From Xenophilus sp. L33 (GTDB taxonomy: Bacteria > Pseudomonadota > Gammaproteobacteria > Burkholderiales > Burkholderiaceae_C), in assembly GCF_009765735.1 (NCBI RefSeq), contig NZ_LMUW01000075.1:1-33956 (forward strand): a DNA stretch of 33,956 nt, read 5' to 3'. Made by a program: the position numbers and the translations under genes. Below the pieces are notes generated by a model. The model did no database searches and was not told the origin of the DNA. It saw nothing but the letters and a program-made list of their open reading frames with translations. Positions 23,264 to 30,734 of the stretch are shown one piece after another; position 1 is the first letter of the stretch; each line of letters starts with the position of its first letter.

Positions 23264-23763
23264 GGAGCGGTGCCCGGCGTGCCGGTCTTGTCGAGCGTGA
23301 ATGAATGGGTGCTGGCATCGCCGGCGTCGCGCCAGTTGCCCTTGAACTGCTTGCCGCAGGCGTCCGGCTGGAGCGAGCCGAGCCAGACGCCGCTGATGGC
23401 CTTGCCGTCGAGCGACTCGTCCAGGTTCAGCATGCCGTCGTCGTCGATGTCGCCGGCCAGTTGCGCGACGACGGCCGGCGTGCCGTCGCCGCCGCGGGTG
23501 ATGGTGCCGCGCACGCCGTCGTAGTCGGGGTGTTTCGCCAGGTGCACCTTGCCCACGCCCGGATGCCCGTCGATGCGCGCGTCCCAGTCGCCGAACAGCA
23601 TGTCGGTGGGCATCTCGGTGCCGCTGGTCGGGCAGGCATTGGCTGGCTTGGCGGCGCGCGGTTCCTGGGCCGAGGCGGTGGTGCCGCCCAGGACGCCGGC
23701 GGCGAGCAGGCCGGCGGCCAGCCAGCCGATCGCGGCACGCGCGAGCCCTCGCATGGCGCTCAT
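23260..23763 (-). CDS. Secreted small protein with one EF-hand-like Ca2+-binding loop
   Basis: The 167-residue product has a signal peptide (about residues 1-32, ending ASA-QEP) and a ~135-residue mature part with two cysteines (44 and 136) that could pair in the periplasm. Residues 105-116 read DIDDDGMLNLDE, which fits the EF-hand loop DxDxDGxIxxxE at every ligand position. I recognise the overall pattern (FGDWDARIDG...HPDYDGVRGTITRGG...SGVWLG) only as an uncharacterised betaproteobacterial protein type. Its ATG overlaps the rep stop and its stop overlaps the pldA start, so three genes are coupled. A Ca2+ link to OMPLA is inference. Confidence 0.82.
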   Translation of the reverse strand: MSAMRGLARAAIGWLAAGLLAAGVLGGTTASAQEPRAAKPANACPTSGTEMPTDMLFGDWDARIDGHPGVGKVHLAKHPDYDGVRGTITRGGDGTPAVVAQLAGDIDDDGMLNLDESLDGKAISGVWLGSLQPDACGKQFKGNWRDAGDASTHSFTLDKTGTPGTAP

Positions 23764-25859
23764 CGCGCGGTGGCCGCCGCGGCCGCGGCCGCGGCGCTGT
23801 CCTGCGCCTTGCGCGCGAACTCGGCGCGCAGCGCCTTGAGCTTCTCGCGCGGGTCTTCCTTGGCGGTCTTCTTGTCGAGCGCCATCTCGGCGATGAAGCG
23901 GCTGGGCTGCGCGGCGACCATCTCGCGGCCCTTCTTGCGGCGCTTGGTCCAGCTCACGGCGAGGCTGCGCTGGGCGCGCGTGATGCCGACGTACATCAGC
24001 CGGCGTTCTTCCTGCAGGCGCGCCAGCGTGTCGTCGCTGATCTTCTCCTGGCGGCCGCCGTCGTCGTCGAGCTTGAAGGGCAGGAGGCCCTCGGTCACGC
24101 CGACCAGCATCACGTGCGGCCATTCGAGGCCCTTGGCGGCATGCAGGGTCGACAGCGTCACCACGTTCTGGTCCTGCTCGCGCTCGCTGATGGTCGACAG
24201 CAGCGAGATGGTCTGCGCCACCTCGAGCAGGGTCTTGCGCTCGCTCTCGACCGTGGCGCCGGAGGCATCGTCGATCGTGCCGCCGCAACGCTGCGACATC
24301 CAGTCGCAGAAGTCCATCACGTTGGTCCAGCGGCTGGCCGCCAGTTGCTCGCTGTCCTCGCCGTCGTAGAGATGCTTCTCGTAGTCGATCTCTTTCAGCC
24401 ACTCGGCCAGGAAGGCGCGCGCGTCCTCGGCGCCCATGGTGCGGCGGGCGCGGTATTCGAGGTCGTTGATGTAGCGGCCGAATTCGTGCAGGCCTTCCTG
24501 GGCACGCTTGGCCATCACGCTCGGCAGCGACGGGCTGAAGAGCGCCTCGAACAGGCTCAGCTTGTACTGGCTCGCGAAGGTGCCGAGCGAAGCCAGCGTG
24601 GTGTGGCCGATGCCGCGCTTGGGCGTGGTCACCGCGCGCAGGAAGGCCGGGTCGTCGTCGTTGTTGACCCAGAGGCGGAACCAGCCGCACAGGTCCTTGA
24701 TCTCGGCCCGGTCGAAGAAGCTCTGGCCGCCCGAGACCTTGTACGGGATCTGCGCCTTGCGCAGCGCCTGCTCGAACACGCGCGCCTGGTGGTTGGCGCG
24801 GTAGAGCACCGCGAAGTCGCGGAACTCCTTGTGCTGCGGGCCCTGCGCGGTGGCGTCGCCGGCGCGCAGGCTCTGGATGCGGGCCACGGTGCGCTCGGCC
24901 TCGTGCGCCTCGCTGTCGGCATCGACGATGCGCACCGGTTCGCCTTCGCCCAGTTCGCTGAAGAGCGTCTTCGGGAACAGCTTCGGGTTCGGGCCGATCA
25001 CGTTGTTGGCCGCGCGCAGGATCGCGCTGGTGCTGCGGTAGTTCTGCTCCAGCTTGATGACCTTGAGCTGCGGATAGTCGAGCGGCAGCTTCTTGAGATT
25101 GTCGAGCGTGGCGCCGCGCCAGCCGTAGATCGACTGGTCGTCGTCGCCCACCGCGGTGAAGCGGCCGCGCTCGCCGACCAGTGCCTTCAGCACCTCGTAC
25201 TGGGTGGCGTTGGTGTCCTGGTATTCGTCGACCAGCACGTGGCCGAGCGCTTCCTGCCACTTGGCGCGCACTTCGCCGTGGTCGCGCAGGAGCTTGAGCG
25301 GCAGGCCGATCAGGTCGTCGAAGTCGACGCTCTGGTAGGCCGCCAGGCGCTCCTCGTAGCGGCCCATGATGCGGGCGGTGATGCGCTCGTTGTCGTCGGC
25401 GGCCTGGGCCTCGGCCTGGGCTGCGTTGAGGCCCATGTTCTTCCACTTGCTGATGGTCCACTGCCAGATGCGCGCGGTGGCCGCGTCGGTGGTGCCGCCG
25501 GCGTCCTTCAGGATCTTGGTGACGTCGTCGCTGTCGAGGATGCTGAAGGCCGGCTTCAGGCCCAGCACCGCGCCGTCCTCGCGCATCATGCGCACGCCCA
25601 GCGCGTGGAAGGTGCACACCACCACCTGCCTGGCGTCGCGGCCGATCAGGCCCTTGGCGCGCTCGCGCATCTCGGCGGCGGCCTTGTTGGTGAAGGTGAT
25701 GGCGGCGATCCGCTTGGGCGCCATGCCGGCCTGGATCAGCCGCGCGATCTTGTGCGTGATGACCCGGGTCTTGCCCGAGCCGGCACCGGCCAGCACCAGG
25801 CAGGGACCCTGCAGGTAGTTGACGGCTTCTTGTTGCGCGAGGTTGAGACCGGAGGACAT
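23760..25859 (-). CDS. rep: ATP-dependent DNA helicase Rep
   Basis: Rep is an SF1A 3'-5' helicase that clears proteins ahead of replication forks and acts in PriA-linked restart. The 699-residue product opens with MSSGLNLAQQEAV and GPCLVLAGAGSGKT (Walker A at residues 24-31). It then has TFTNKAAAEM, VDFDDLI, DEYQDTN (Walker B, 211-217), GDDDQSIYGWRG (238-249), LEQNYRST and the C-terminal TLHAAKGLEWPHV and RRLMYVGITRA. The length and VDFDDLIGLPLKLL favour Rep over UvrD. The tail is an Ala-run (AAAAAAAAT) typical of high-GC genomes. No Shine-Dalgarno sequence is clear, but the ATG matches the family start. It is divergent from the AEC permease. Confidence 0.95.
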   Translation of the reverse strand: MSSGLNLAQQEAVNYLQGPCLVLAGAGSGKTRVITHKIARLIQAGMAPKRIAAITFTNKAAAEMRERAKGLIGRDARQVVVCTFHALGVRMMREDGAVLGLKPAFSILDSDDVTKILKDAGGTTDAATARIWQWTISKWKNMGLNAAQAEAQAADDNERITARIMGRYEERLAAYQSVDFDDLIGLPLKLLRDHGEVRAKWQEALGHVLVDEYQDTNATQYEVLKALVGERGRFTAVGDDDQSIYGWRGATLDNLKKLPLDYPQLKVIKLEQNYRSTSAILRAANNVIGPNPKLFPKTLFSELGEGEPVRIVDADSEAHEAERTVARIQSLRAGDATAQGPQHKEFRDFAVLYRANHQARVFEQALRKAQIPYKVSGGQSFFDRAEIKDLCGWFRLWVNNDDDPAFLRAVTTPKRGIGHTTLASLGTFASQYKLSLFEALFSPSLPSVMAKRAQEGLHEFGRYINDLEYRARRTMGAEDARAFLAEWLKEIDYEKHLYDGEDSEQLAASRWTNVMDFCDWMSQRCGGTIDDASGATVESERKTLLEVAQTISLLSTISEREQDQNVVTLSTLHAAKGLEWPHVMLVGVTEGLLPFKLDDDGGRQEKISDDTLARLQEERRLMYVGITRAQRSLAVSWTKRRKKGREMVAAQPSRFIAEMALDKKTAKEDPREKLKALRAEFARKAQDSAAAAAAAATAR

Positions 25860-26044
25860 GGAGAGCGGAAAGGCGGGAGCACGCGAGGGCGAAACGGCGC
25901 AAAGCAGGGATGATACGGGCCGCCTCCCAGGCCTCGGCTCGCAAGCCGGGTGCCAGGCCGCTTTGTTCCAGCGATGGAGCAAGCCGGGCCCGAAGCGTCG
26001 CATCCGCGCATCAGACGGCCCGCTCCGCCACGCACAATCGGCGC

Positions 26045-27061
26045 GTGCTGCAGATCTTCCTGGTCACCGTTCCCTTCTTCGCGCTCATCGCCGCCGGCTA
26101 CGCGGCCGCCCGCGGCGGCGTGCTGCCGATGGCCTCCATTCCGGGGCTCAACACCTTCGTCCTCTACTTCTCGCTGCCGTGCATGCTGTTCCGCCTCGGT
26201 GCCGGCACGCCGATCGGCCAGCTGCTCGACGGCGCCGTGGCGCTGGTCTGGAGCGCGAGCGCGCTGATCGTGGTCTTCGCCACCGTGGCGCTCGGCCGCG
26301 GCCGCGGCATCGGCTGGAACGACACTGCCTTCGGCGCGCTGGTGGCGGCTTTCCCGAACACCGGCTTCATGGGCGTGCCGCTGCTGGCCGCGATCCTCGG
26401 CGCGTCGGCGGCCTCGCCGACCATCATCAGCATCACGATCGACATGGTGCTGACCTCGTCGCTGTGCATCGCGCTGTCGCGCCTGGACGGCGCCGACGAG
26501 CACGGCGCCGCCAAGGCCGCGCGCCAGGCGCTCGGCGGCATCCTGCAGAACCCGATGCCCTGGTCGATCCTGCTCGGCGCGCTGGCCTCGGCAACCCGCG
26601 TGGTGCTGCCCGGGCCGATCGACCGCACCGTCTCGATGCTGGCGCAGGCGGCCTCGCCGGTGGCGCTCTTCACGATCGGCGCGGTGCTGGCGCGCTCGGC
26701 CCTGCTGGCCCGCGAGCATCGCGCCAGCGCGCGGGTCGCGGCGGCCATGGGCACGGCCTCGACCGCGCCGGCGCAGGCGCCGCTGGGCGACATCGTGCCG
26801 CTGGTGGCGATCAAGCTGGTGGCGCATCCGCTGCTGGTCTTCGGCGCGGCCCGCGTGGCCGCGGCGCTCGGGTTCCCGCTCTCGGCACCGTCGCTGGTCG
26901 CGCTGGTGCTGGTGGCGGCGCTGCCGAGCGCCAGCAACGTGTCGATGCTGGCCGAGCGCTTCGGCGCCGACAACGGGCGCATCGCCCGGATCATCTTGTG
27001 GACCACCGTGGCGGCCTTCTTCAGCTTTCCGCTGGCGGCCGCCTGGATGCACCGGACCTGA
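26045..27061 (+). CDS. AEC-family (auxin efflux carrier-like) permease
   Basis: The 338-residue membrane protein has about ten hydrophobic segments in two halves. The N-terminal half has PFFALIAAGYAAARGGVL, LNTFVLYFSLPCMLF and the conserved AAFPNTGFMGVPLLAAI. The C-terminal half has SPVALFTIGAVLAR, VAIKLVAHPLLVF and AALPSASNVSMLAERFG. This is the pattern of the AEC transporters (malonate, malate or other small organic acids); the substrate cannot be assigned. The start is a GTG at LQIFLVTVPF; no in-frame ATG gives a complete first helix, and the ribosome-binding site is weak. The 185-base gap to rep, divergently transcribed, holds no other feature I can support. Confidence 0.88.
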   Translation: MLQIFLVTVPFFALIAAGYAAARGGVLPMASIPGLNTFVLYFSLPCMLFRLGAGTPIGQLLDGAVALVWSASALIVVFATVALGRGRGIGWNDTAFGALVAAFPNTGFMGVPLLAAILGASAASPTIISITIDMVLTSSLCIALSRLDGADEHGAAKAARQALGGILQNPMPWSILLGALASATRVVLPGPIDRTVSMLAQAASPVALFTIGAVLARSALLAREHRASARVAAAMGTASTAPAQAPLGDIVPLVAIKLVAHPLLVFGAARVAAALGFPLSAPSLVALVLVAALPSASNVSMLAERFGADNGRIARIILWTTVAAFFSFPLAAAWMHRT

Positions 27062-27808
27062 CTAGGGCGTCAGCACCCCGAGCTTGTACGGATCGGCATC
27101 CGGCAGCAGTTCGCAGCGCGAGATGTCGCGGCCCTGCGTGCCGTCGCAATAGAAGCTGTTGTTGACCCGGCCGAAGAGCGTCGGCGTCGAGGTGAACAGC
27201 ACGCCCTGGTTGGGTTGCCAGTTGCCCTTCGCGCTGACGCCCGCCCCGGTGGCTGCTGCCGGCGCGGCCGAGGCGGCCGCAGCGCCCGCGGGCGCGTTGG
27301 ATGCGATCAGCGTGCCCGCGGCGGTCGTGACGGGAGCTTCCGCGGTGACCGGCTCCTTGGCCGCGCCGCCGGTGAATGCCGCCAGCGAGCGCGAGGCCTC
27401 GGCCCCTTGCCAGCGGTTGGCCAGTTCGCCCGGCTGCGGCTTGGCCGGCACCGGGATCAAAAGTGCATGCACCTGCAGGCCGCGGCCGAAGCGATGCTGC
27501 TTGCCGGCCAGGAAGGCATAGGCGCAGGCGGCCTGGCATTCGCCGCGGGCCTCGGTGTCGACGCCGGTGGCCTGGATCGCGCGGGCGTAGTCGGCGGCGA
27601 CGTCGGGCGAGCCGCCCAGCGCATTCTCGAAGACGACGGTGCGCACCTGGCCGCTGGTGAGCATCGATTCGAAATCCTTGAGGGCCGTGCCGTCCAGCAC
27701 GCCGCTGACCAGCAGCCGATTGCCATCGAGCTGCAAGTCCGCTGCCGATGCGTTCGTCGCGACGACGACGACCAGCAAGCCCACCAAGATCCCTGACAGC
27801 GTTCGCAC
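27062..27808 (-). CDS. Secreted ClpP/crotonase-fold-like protein lacking the usual serine
   Basis: The 248-residue precursor begins at a GTG with AAAGGGG upstream and carries a signal peptide (RTLSGILVGLLVVVVATNASA). The next ~110 residues follow the pattern of periplasmic ClpP-like proteins: LDGTALKDFESML, VRTVVFENALGGSPDVAADY, then GECQAACAYAFLAGKQHRFG. In related proteins the last motif is usually CxSxC, with a serine at the position held here by Ala93, so it may be catalytically dead. The second half has an Ala-rich linker (about 160-190) and a C-terminal domain with two cysteines (FYCDGTQGRDISRCELL). The function is unknown. It has its own promoter and is convergent to the AEC gene (stops adjacent). 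Confidence 0.78.
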   Translation of the reverse strand: MRTLSGILVGLLVVVVATNASAADLQLDGNRLLVSGVLDGTALKDFESMLTSGQVRTVVFENALGGSPDVAADYARAIQATGVDTEARGECQAACAYAFLAGKQHRFGRGLQVHALLIPVPAKPQPGELANRWQGAEASRSLAAFTGGAAKEPVTAEAPVTTAAGTLIASNAPAGAAAASAAPAAATGAGVSAKGNWQPNQGVLFTSTPTLFGRVNNSFYCDGTQGRDISRCELLPDADPYKLGVLTP

Positions 27809-27854
27809 GAAATGACCCCTTTCGCAGGATCTGAAGCGGCCTGCGGCAGCCTCG

Positions 27855-27882
27855 ATTTGACAACGCAACGATGAATCGTCAA
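27855..27882 (-). promoter_or_regulatory. Promoter of the ClpP-like gene
   Basis: On the minus strand TTGACG (27882-27877) and TCAAAT (27860-27855) are 16 bases apart. The start site would be near 27848, about 40 bases before the GTG. The same bases form an inverted repeat TTGAC-N16-GTCAA (27857-27861 and 27878-27882) that could bind a repressor. Confidence 0.5.
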
Positions 27883-28009
27883 CCAATGTTTCCGAGTATT
27901 TCCTACGTAGGGTCATTCTTTGCGGTGCGATCCTACGCGTATGGCTTTTGACTAATGCTTCTGTTTTCAGGAGCGCTGCTAGAGTGGAGTCCCTGCTCGG
28001 GAGATCGAC

Positions 28010-28219
28010 ATGACGACATGGATGCGCGGGATGGTGTGGATCGTGTGGCTCGCCGTCACCGGCTGGCTCTGGCATGGGGGCGCCCTCGGCACCGTTGCCG
28101 CGCTGGCCTCGGCCGTGATCGGCCTCGTCGTGGTCGCGCTGCCCGCGGCTGCGAGTCGCCGTCGTCGATCCGGCCTGCGCTATGTCGAGATGGGCAAGCA
28201 ACCGGTCGGCCTCCTTTGA
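28010..28219 (+). CDS. Small membrane protein, function unknown
   Basis: The 69-residue product has two hydrophobic segments (MVWIVWLAVTGWLWHGGAL and VAALASAVIGLVVVALPAA) followed by a basic SRRRRSG patch and a short soluble tail, suggesting a two-helix inner-membrane protein with the tail inside. GGGAG sits 6 bases before the ATG. I recognise no family. It is divergent from the ClpP-like gene (201-base gap) and convergent with priA (16-base gap). The ribosome-binding site and TM pattern support a real gene, but nothing else does. Confidence 0.6.
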   Translation: MTTWMRGMVWIVWLAVTGWLWHGGALGTVAALASAVIGLVVVALPAAASRRRRSGLRYVEMGKQPVGLL

Positions 28220-28235
28220 CGCTGCTGAACGAGCT

Positions 28236-30353
28236 TCAGATGCTCTGCGGGTCGACGTCGACCAGCCAGCGGATCACGCCCTTGCCTTCGGGCTCGCGCC
28301 GCATCGCGTGAAGCAGCGGCTGCCATGCGGCCAGCCAGCGCTGCAGCGCGGCGCGTGAACGACTTTCCACCAGCATCTGCGCGCGTTCCACGTTCGCCAC
28401 CCGCTGGATCGACAGCGGCACCGCCGGATAGCGCGTGACCATCTCCGCACCGGGCAAGGCATCGGCGGCCGCGCTGGCCGCATTCAGGAAGGCCTGCGCC
28501 GCCTCCTGCGTGCGCGCATCGGCGCGCAGCAGCGCCTGGAAGGCGAAGGGCGGCATGCCGGCCGCGGCGCGCTCCTGCAGCTCGCCGCCGGCGAAGGCCG
28601 GGTAGTCATGGCGCTTGAGCGCGGCGAACAGCGGATGCTGCGGATGGTGGGTCTGGATCCACATCTCCGCGCTCGAGCCTTGGGCGGCCAGGTAGGCCGC
28701 ATCGCGACCGGCGCGGCCGGCCGATTGCATCAGCAGCGCGAACAGGCGCTCGGGCGCGCGGAAGTCGCTCGAGAACAGCGCGCCATCGGCGTTGACCGCG
28801 GCCACCAGCGTGATGCGCCGGAAGTCGTGGCCCTTGGCGATCATCTGCGTGCCGACCAGCACGTCGACCTCGCCGGCGTGCACCGAGGCCAGCTGCGATT
28901 CGAGCGCGCCCTGCTTGCGGGTGCTGTCGGCGTCGATGCGGGCGATGCGCACCGGGCTGCCGTCTGGCCGTCGCACTGCGTCGAAGAGCGCGCCCAGTTG
29001 TTCCTCCAGGCGTTCGGTGCCGCGTCCGACCGGCGCGATGTCCGGATTGCCGCAGGACGGGCAGGCCCGCGGCACCCGCTCGGTGAAGCCGCAGTGGTGG
29101 CAGCGCAGGGTGCGGTCGATCTTGTGGAAGACGCGAAAGGCGCTGCAGTGCGGGCATTCGCTCTTCCAGCCGCAGTCGCCGCAGGCCAGCACCGGTGCGT
29201 AGCCGCGCCGGTTCAGGAACACCATGCTCTGCTCGCCGCGCGCGATACGCTGGCCGATGGCGTCGAGCAGGGCGGCCGACAGCACCGTCTTCGGCGGCTG
29301 CAGGTTCATGTCGACCAGGCGCACCGCCGGCAGTGCCACCGCGCCGACCCGCGACGGCATCGCCAGGCGCAGGTCGCTGCCGCCCTTGTCCTCGCCCTCG
29401 GCCGGACGGCTGCGGTGCCAGCTCTCGAGCGAGGGCGTGGCCGATCCGAGCATCACCTTCGCGCCTTCGCGCCGGCCGCGCCACAGGGCCAGGTCGCGCG
29501 CCGAGTAGCGGGCGCCTTCCTGCTGCTTGTAGCTGGGGTCGTGCTCCTCGTCGACCACGATCAGGCGCAGCGACGGCATCGAGGCGAACACCGCCATGCG
29601 CGTGCCGAGCACGATCCGCGCGGCACCGCCGTGCGCCGACAGCCAGCTGGCCAGGCGCTGCGGATTCGTCATGCCGCTGTGCAGCGAGACCACGGCGTCG
29701 GCGCCGAAGCGGCTGCCGAAGCGGGCCTCGAGCTGCGGCGTGAGGTTGATTTCGGGAACCATCACCAGCGCCTGCGCCTGCGGCTCGCGCGCCAGCAGGG
29801 CGGCGACCGCATGCAGGTAGACCTCGGTCTTGCCGCTGCCGGTGCTGCCGAAGAGCAGGAAGGGGCCGGGCTCGGCTTCGAAGCGGGCCAGCGCGTCGGC
29901 CTGCTCGGCGGTCAGCGGGAGCGCCGCATCGCGTTGGCCGTCCGCGGCATTAGCGGCCTTGACGGCCGGCCGCTTGAGGCGCCGGGCCAGTTGCACCGTG
30001 CTCAGGTCGCGCAACTGCGGCGGCAGGGCGGCCAGCGCGATCTCGCCGAGCGAGCGCTGGTAGTAGCGGGCGGCGAAGGCCACCAGGTCGCGCCAGGCCT
30101 CGCCCAGCGGCGCCAGGCCGTCGAGCACTGCGGCGATCGGCTTCAGTTCGGGCGTGCCGGATCCGGCTTCGGCGCCATCGCCATCCCCGGTTATGTCACT
30201 CGATGCCCAAGCCACGCCCAGCACCTCGCGCCGCCCGAGCGGCACCCGGACCAGCGTGCCGGCAACCAACGGCGTGGCATTTTTGTAGCTAAGTACATCC
30301 CCTAGTGCACTGTGCGCCGGTGTCTGTAGGGCAACGTCGATGCGCCAGTTCAA
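28236..30353 (-). CDS. priA: Primosomal protein N' (PriA helicase)
   Basis: PriA recognises stalled forks and reloads the replicative helicase. The 705-residue protein has the N-terminal 3'-DNA-end-binding domain (to about residue 105), Walker A GSTGSGKT at 169-176, DEEHD at 268-272 and the ARYSARDLA loop. The zinc-binding insertion has eight cysteines (391, 394, 400, 403, 418, 421, 431, 434), followed by GTERLEEQLG and MIAKGHDF. All helicase motifs are intact. The start is a TTG (MNWRIDVALQTPAHSALGD); no ATG exists in the N-terminal region, so a rare start is forced. It is preceded by the unusual A/T-rich 381-base gap with DnaA boxes and followed convergently by the small membrane protein. 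Confidence 0.96.
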   Translation of the reverse strand: MNWRIDVALQTPAHSALGDVLSYKNATPLVAGTLVRVPLGRREVLGVAWASSDITGDGDGAEAGSGTPELKPIAAVLDGLAPLGEAWRDLVAFAARYYQRSLGEIALAALPPQLRDLSTVQLARRLKRPAVKAANAADGQRDAALPLTAEQADALARFEAEPGPFLLFGSTGSGKTEVYLHAVAALLAREPQAQALVMVPEINLTPQLEARFGSRFGADAVVSLHSGMTNPQRLASWLSAHGGAARIVLGTRMAVFASMPSLRLIVVDEEHDPSYKQQEGARYSARDLALWRGRREGAKVMLGSATPSLESWHRSRPAEGEDKGGSDLRLAMPSRVGAVALPAVRLVDMNLQPPKTVLSAALLDAIGQRIARGEQSMVFLNRRGYAPVLACGDCGWKSECPHCSAFRVFHKIDRTLRCHHCGFTERVPRACPSCGNPDIAPVGRGTERLEEQLGALFDAVRRPDGSPVRIARIDADSTRKQGALESQLASVHAGEVDVLVGTQMIAKGHDFRRITLVAAVNADGALFSSDFRAPERLFALLMQSAGRAGRDAAYLAAQGSSAEMWIQTHHPQHPLFAALKRHDYPAFAGGELQERAAAGMPPFAFQALLRADARTQEAAQAFLNAASAAADALPGAEMVTRYPAVPLSIQRVANVERAQMLVESRSRAALQRWLAAWQPLLHAMRREPEGKGVIRWLVDVDPQSI

Positions 30354-30404
30354 GGCCGGGTCCCGCTGCGATCTTTTGTTAAAGCGACTTTGAGCAAAAC
30401 GACC

Positions 30405-30417
30405 TAAGTTGTTGATT
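30405..30417 (-). promoter_or_regulatory. IHF consensus site 1
   Basis: On the minus strand AATCAACAACTTA fits WATCAANNNNTTR at every defined position. It lies between the 13-mer-like sequence and the first DnaA box. Confidence 0.55.
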
Positions 30418-30448
30418 TTTCGATGCTTTGCGGACCATCCAGAGTTTC

Positions 30449-30457
30449 TGTGGATAA
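30449..30457 (-). promoter_or_regulatory. DnaA box 1 (TTATCCACA)
   Basis: The complement reads TTATCCACA, the highest-affinity DnaA box. Four bases further along, 30461-30469 (complement ATATCAACA) is a two-mismatch weak box in the same orientation, 12 bases apart start to start. Confidence 0.65.
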
Positions 30458-30553
30458 CTTTGTTGATATCCGACCGCGAGACGCTGCAAGCCCTTGAAAA
30501 TCAAGGCCTCCGCCGGATTGCCCGCAAAAAAAGCAAAGTTCGAAACCCTTATG

Positions 30554-30566
30554 AATCAACGACTTA
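30554..30566 (+). promoter_or_regulatory. IHF consensus site 2
   Basis: AATCAACGACTTA fits WATCAANNNNTTR at every defined position. It lies roughly midway between the two DnaA boxes. Confidence 0.55.
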
Positions 30567-30635
30567 GCTCCGCTATGGCTTTAGGAGCGGGCCTCGCGCG
30601 GCCCTTAACCGATTTCCGCACCGCAACAGCCGTTT

Positions 30636-30644
30636 TGTGTATAA
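30636..30644 (-). promoter_or_regulatory. DnaA box 2 (TTATACACA)
   Basis: The complement reads TTATACACA, a perfect match to TTATNCACA and identical to E. coli oriC box R2. Same orientation as box 1, 187 bases away. Confidence 0.62.
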
Positions 30645-30734
30645 GTCAGTCACTCCTCACCCTTTCCTGCCCTTGACAAACGCGGCACAGATGGCTTGGG
30701 ACGCTTACCGTACATAACGGCTCCTCAGGTGCGA

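Larger units (their letters stand above)
30354..30734. other. A/T-rich intergenic region with DnaA boxes and IHF sites between hemE and priA
   Basis: This is the longest gap in the window and holds no convincing gene. By direct count 38 of the 100 bases 30371-30470 are G/C, against roughly two-thirds in neighbouring genes. It contains two perfect TTATNCACA DnaA boxes in the same orientation (30449-30457, 30636-30644) and a weaker box (30461-30469). It also contains two perfect WATCAANNNNTTR IHF sites (30405-30417, 30554-30566) and a 13-mer-like GATCTTTTGTTAA (30370-30382). A hairpin CCTTGA-AAA-TCAAGG lies at 30492-30506. It could be a DnaA-binding control locus of the datA/DARS kind, a DnaA/IHF-regulated priA promoter or, less likely, an origin. 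Confidence 0.6.

Noticed and set aside
30494..30676. 60-codon plus-strand reading frame in the hemE-priA gap
   Set aside because: TTG start without ribosome-binding site, overlaps the IHF and DnaA sites, and composition is not protein-like.
30673..30701. TTGACA as a plus-strand promoter towards hemE antisense
   Set aside because: A perfect -35 hexamer, but the bases 16-18 downstream (CTTGGGA region) do not resemble a -10.
30354..30734. Chromosomal replication origin oriC
   Set aside because: DnaA boxes and IHF sites are suggestive, but only two strong boxes are present, dnaA is absent, gene direction does not switch, and rpoBC would be head-on to replication. Kept only as a DnaA-binding locus.
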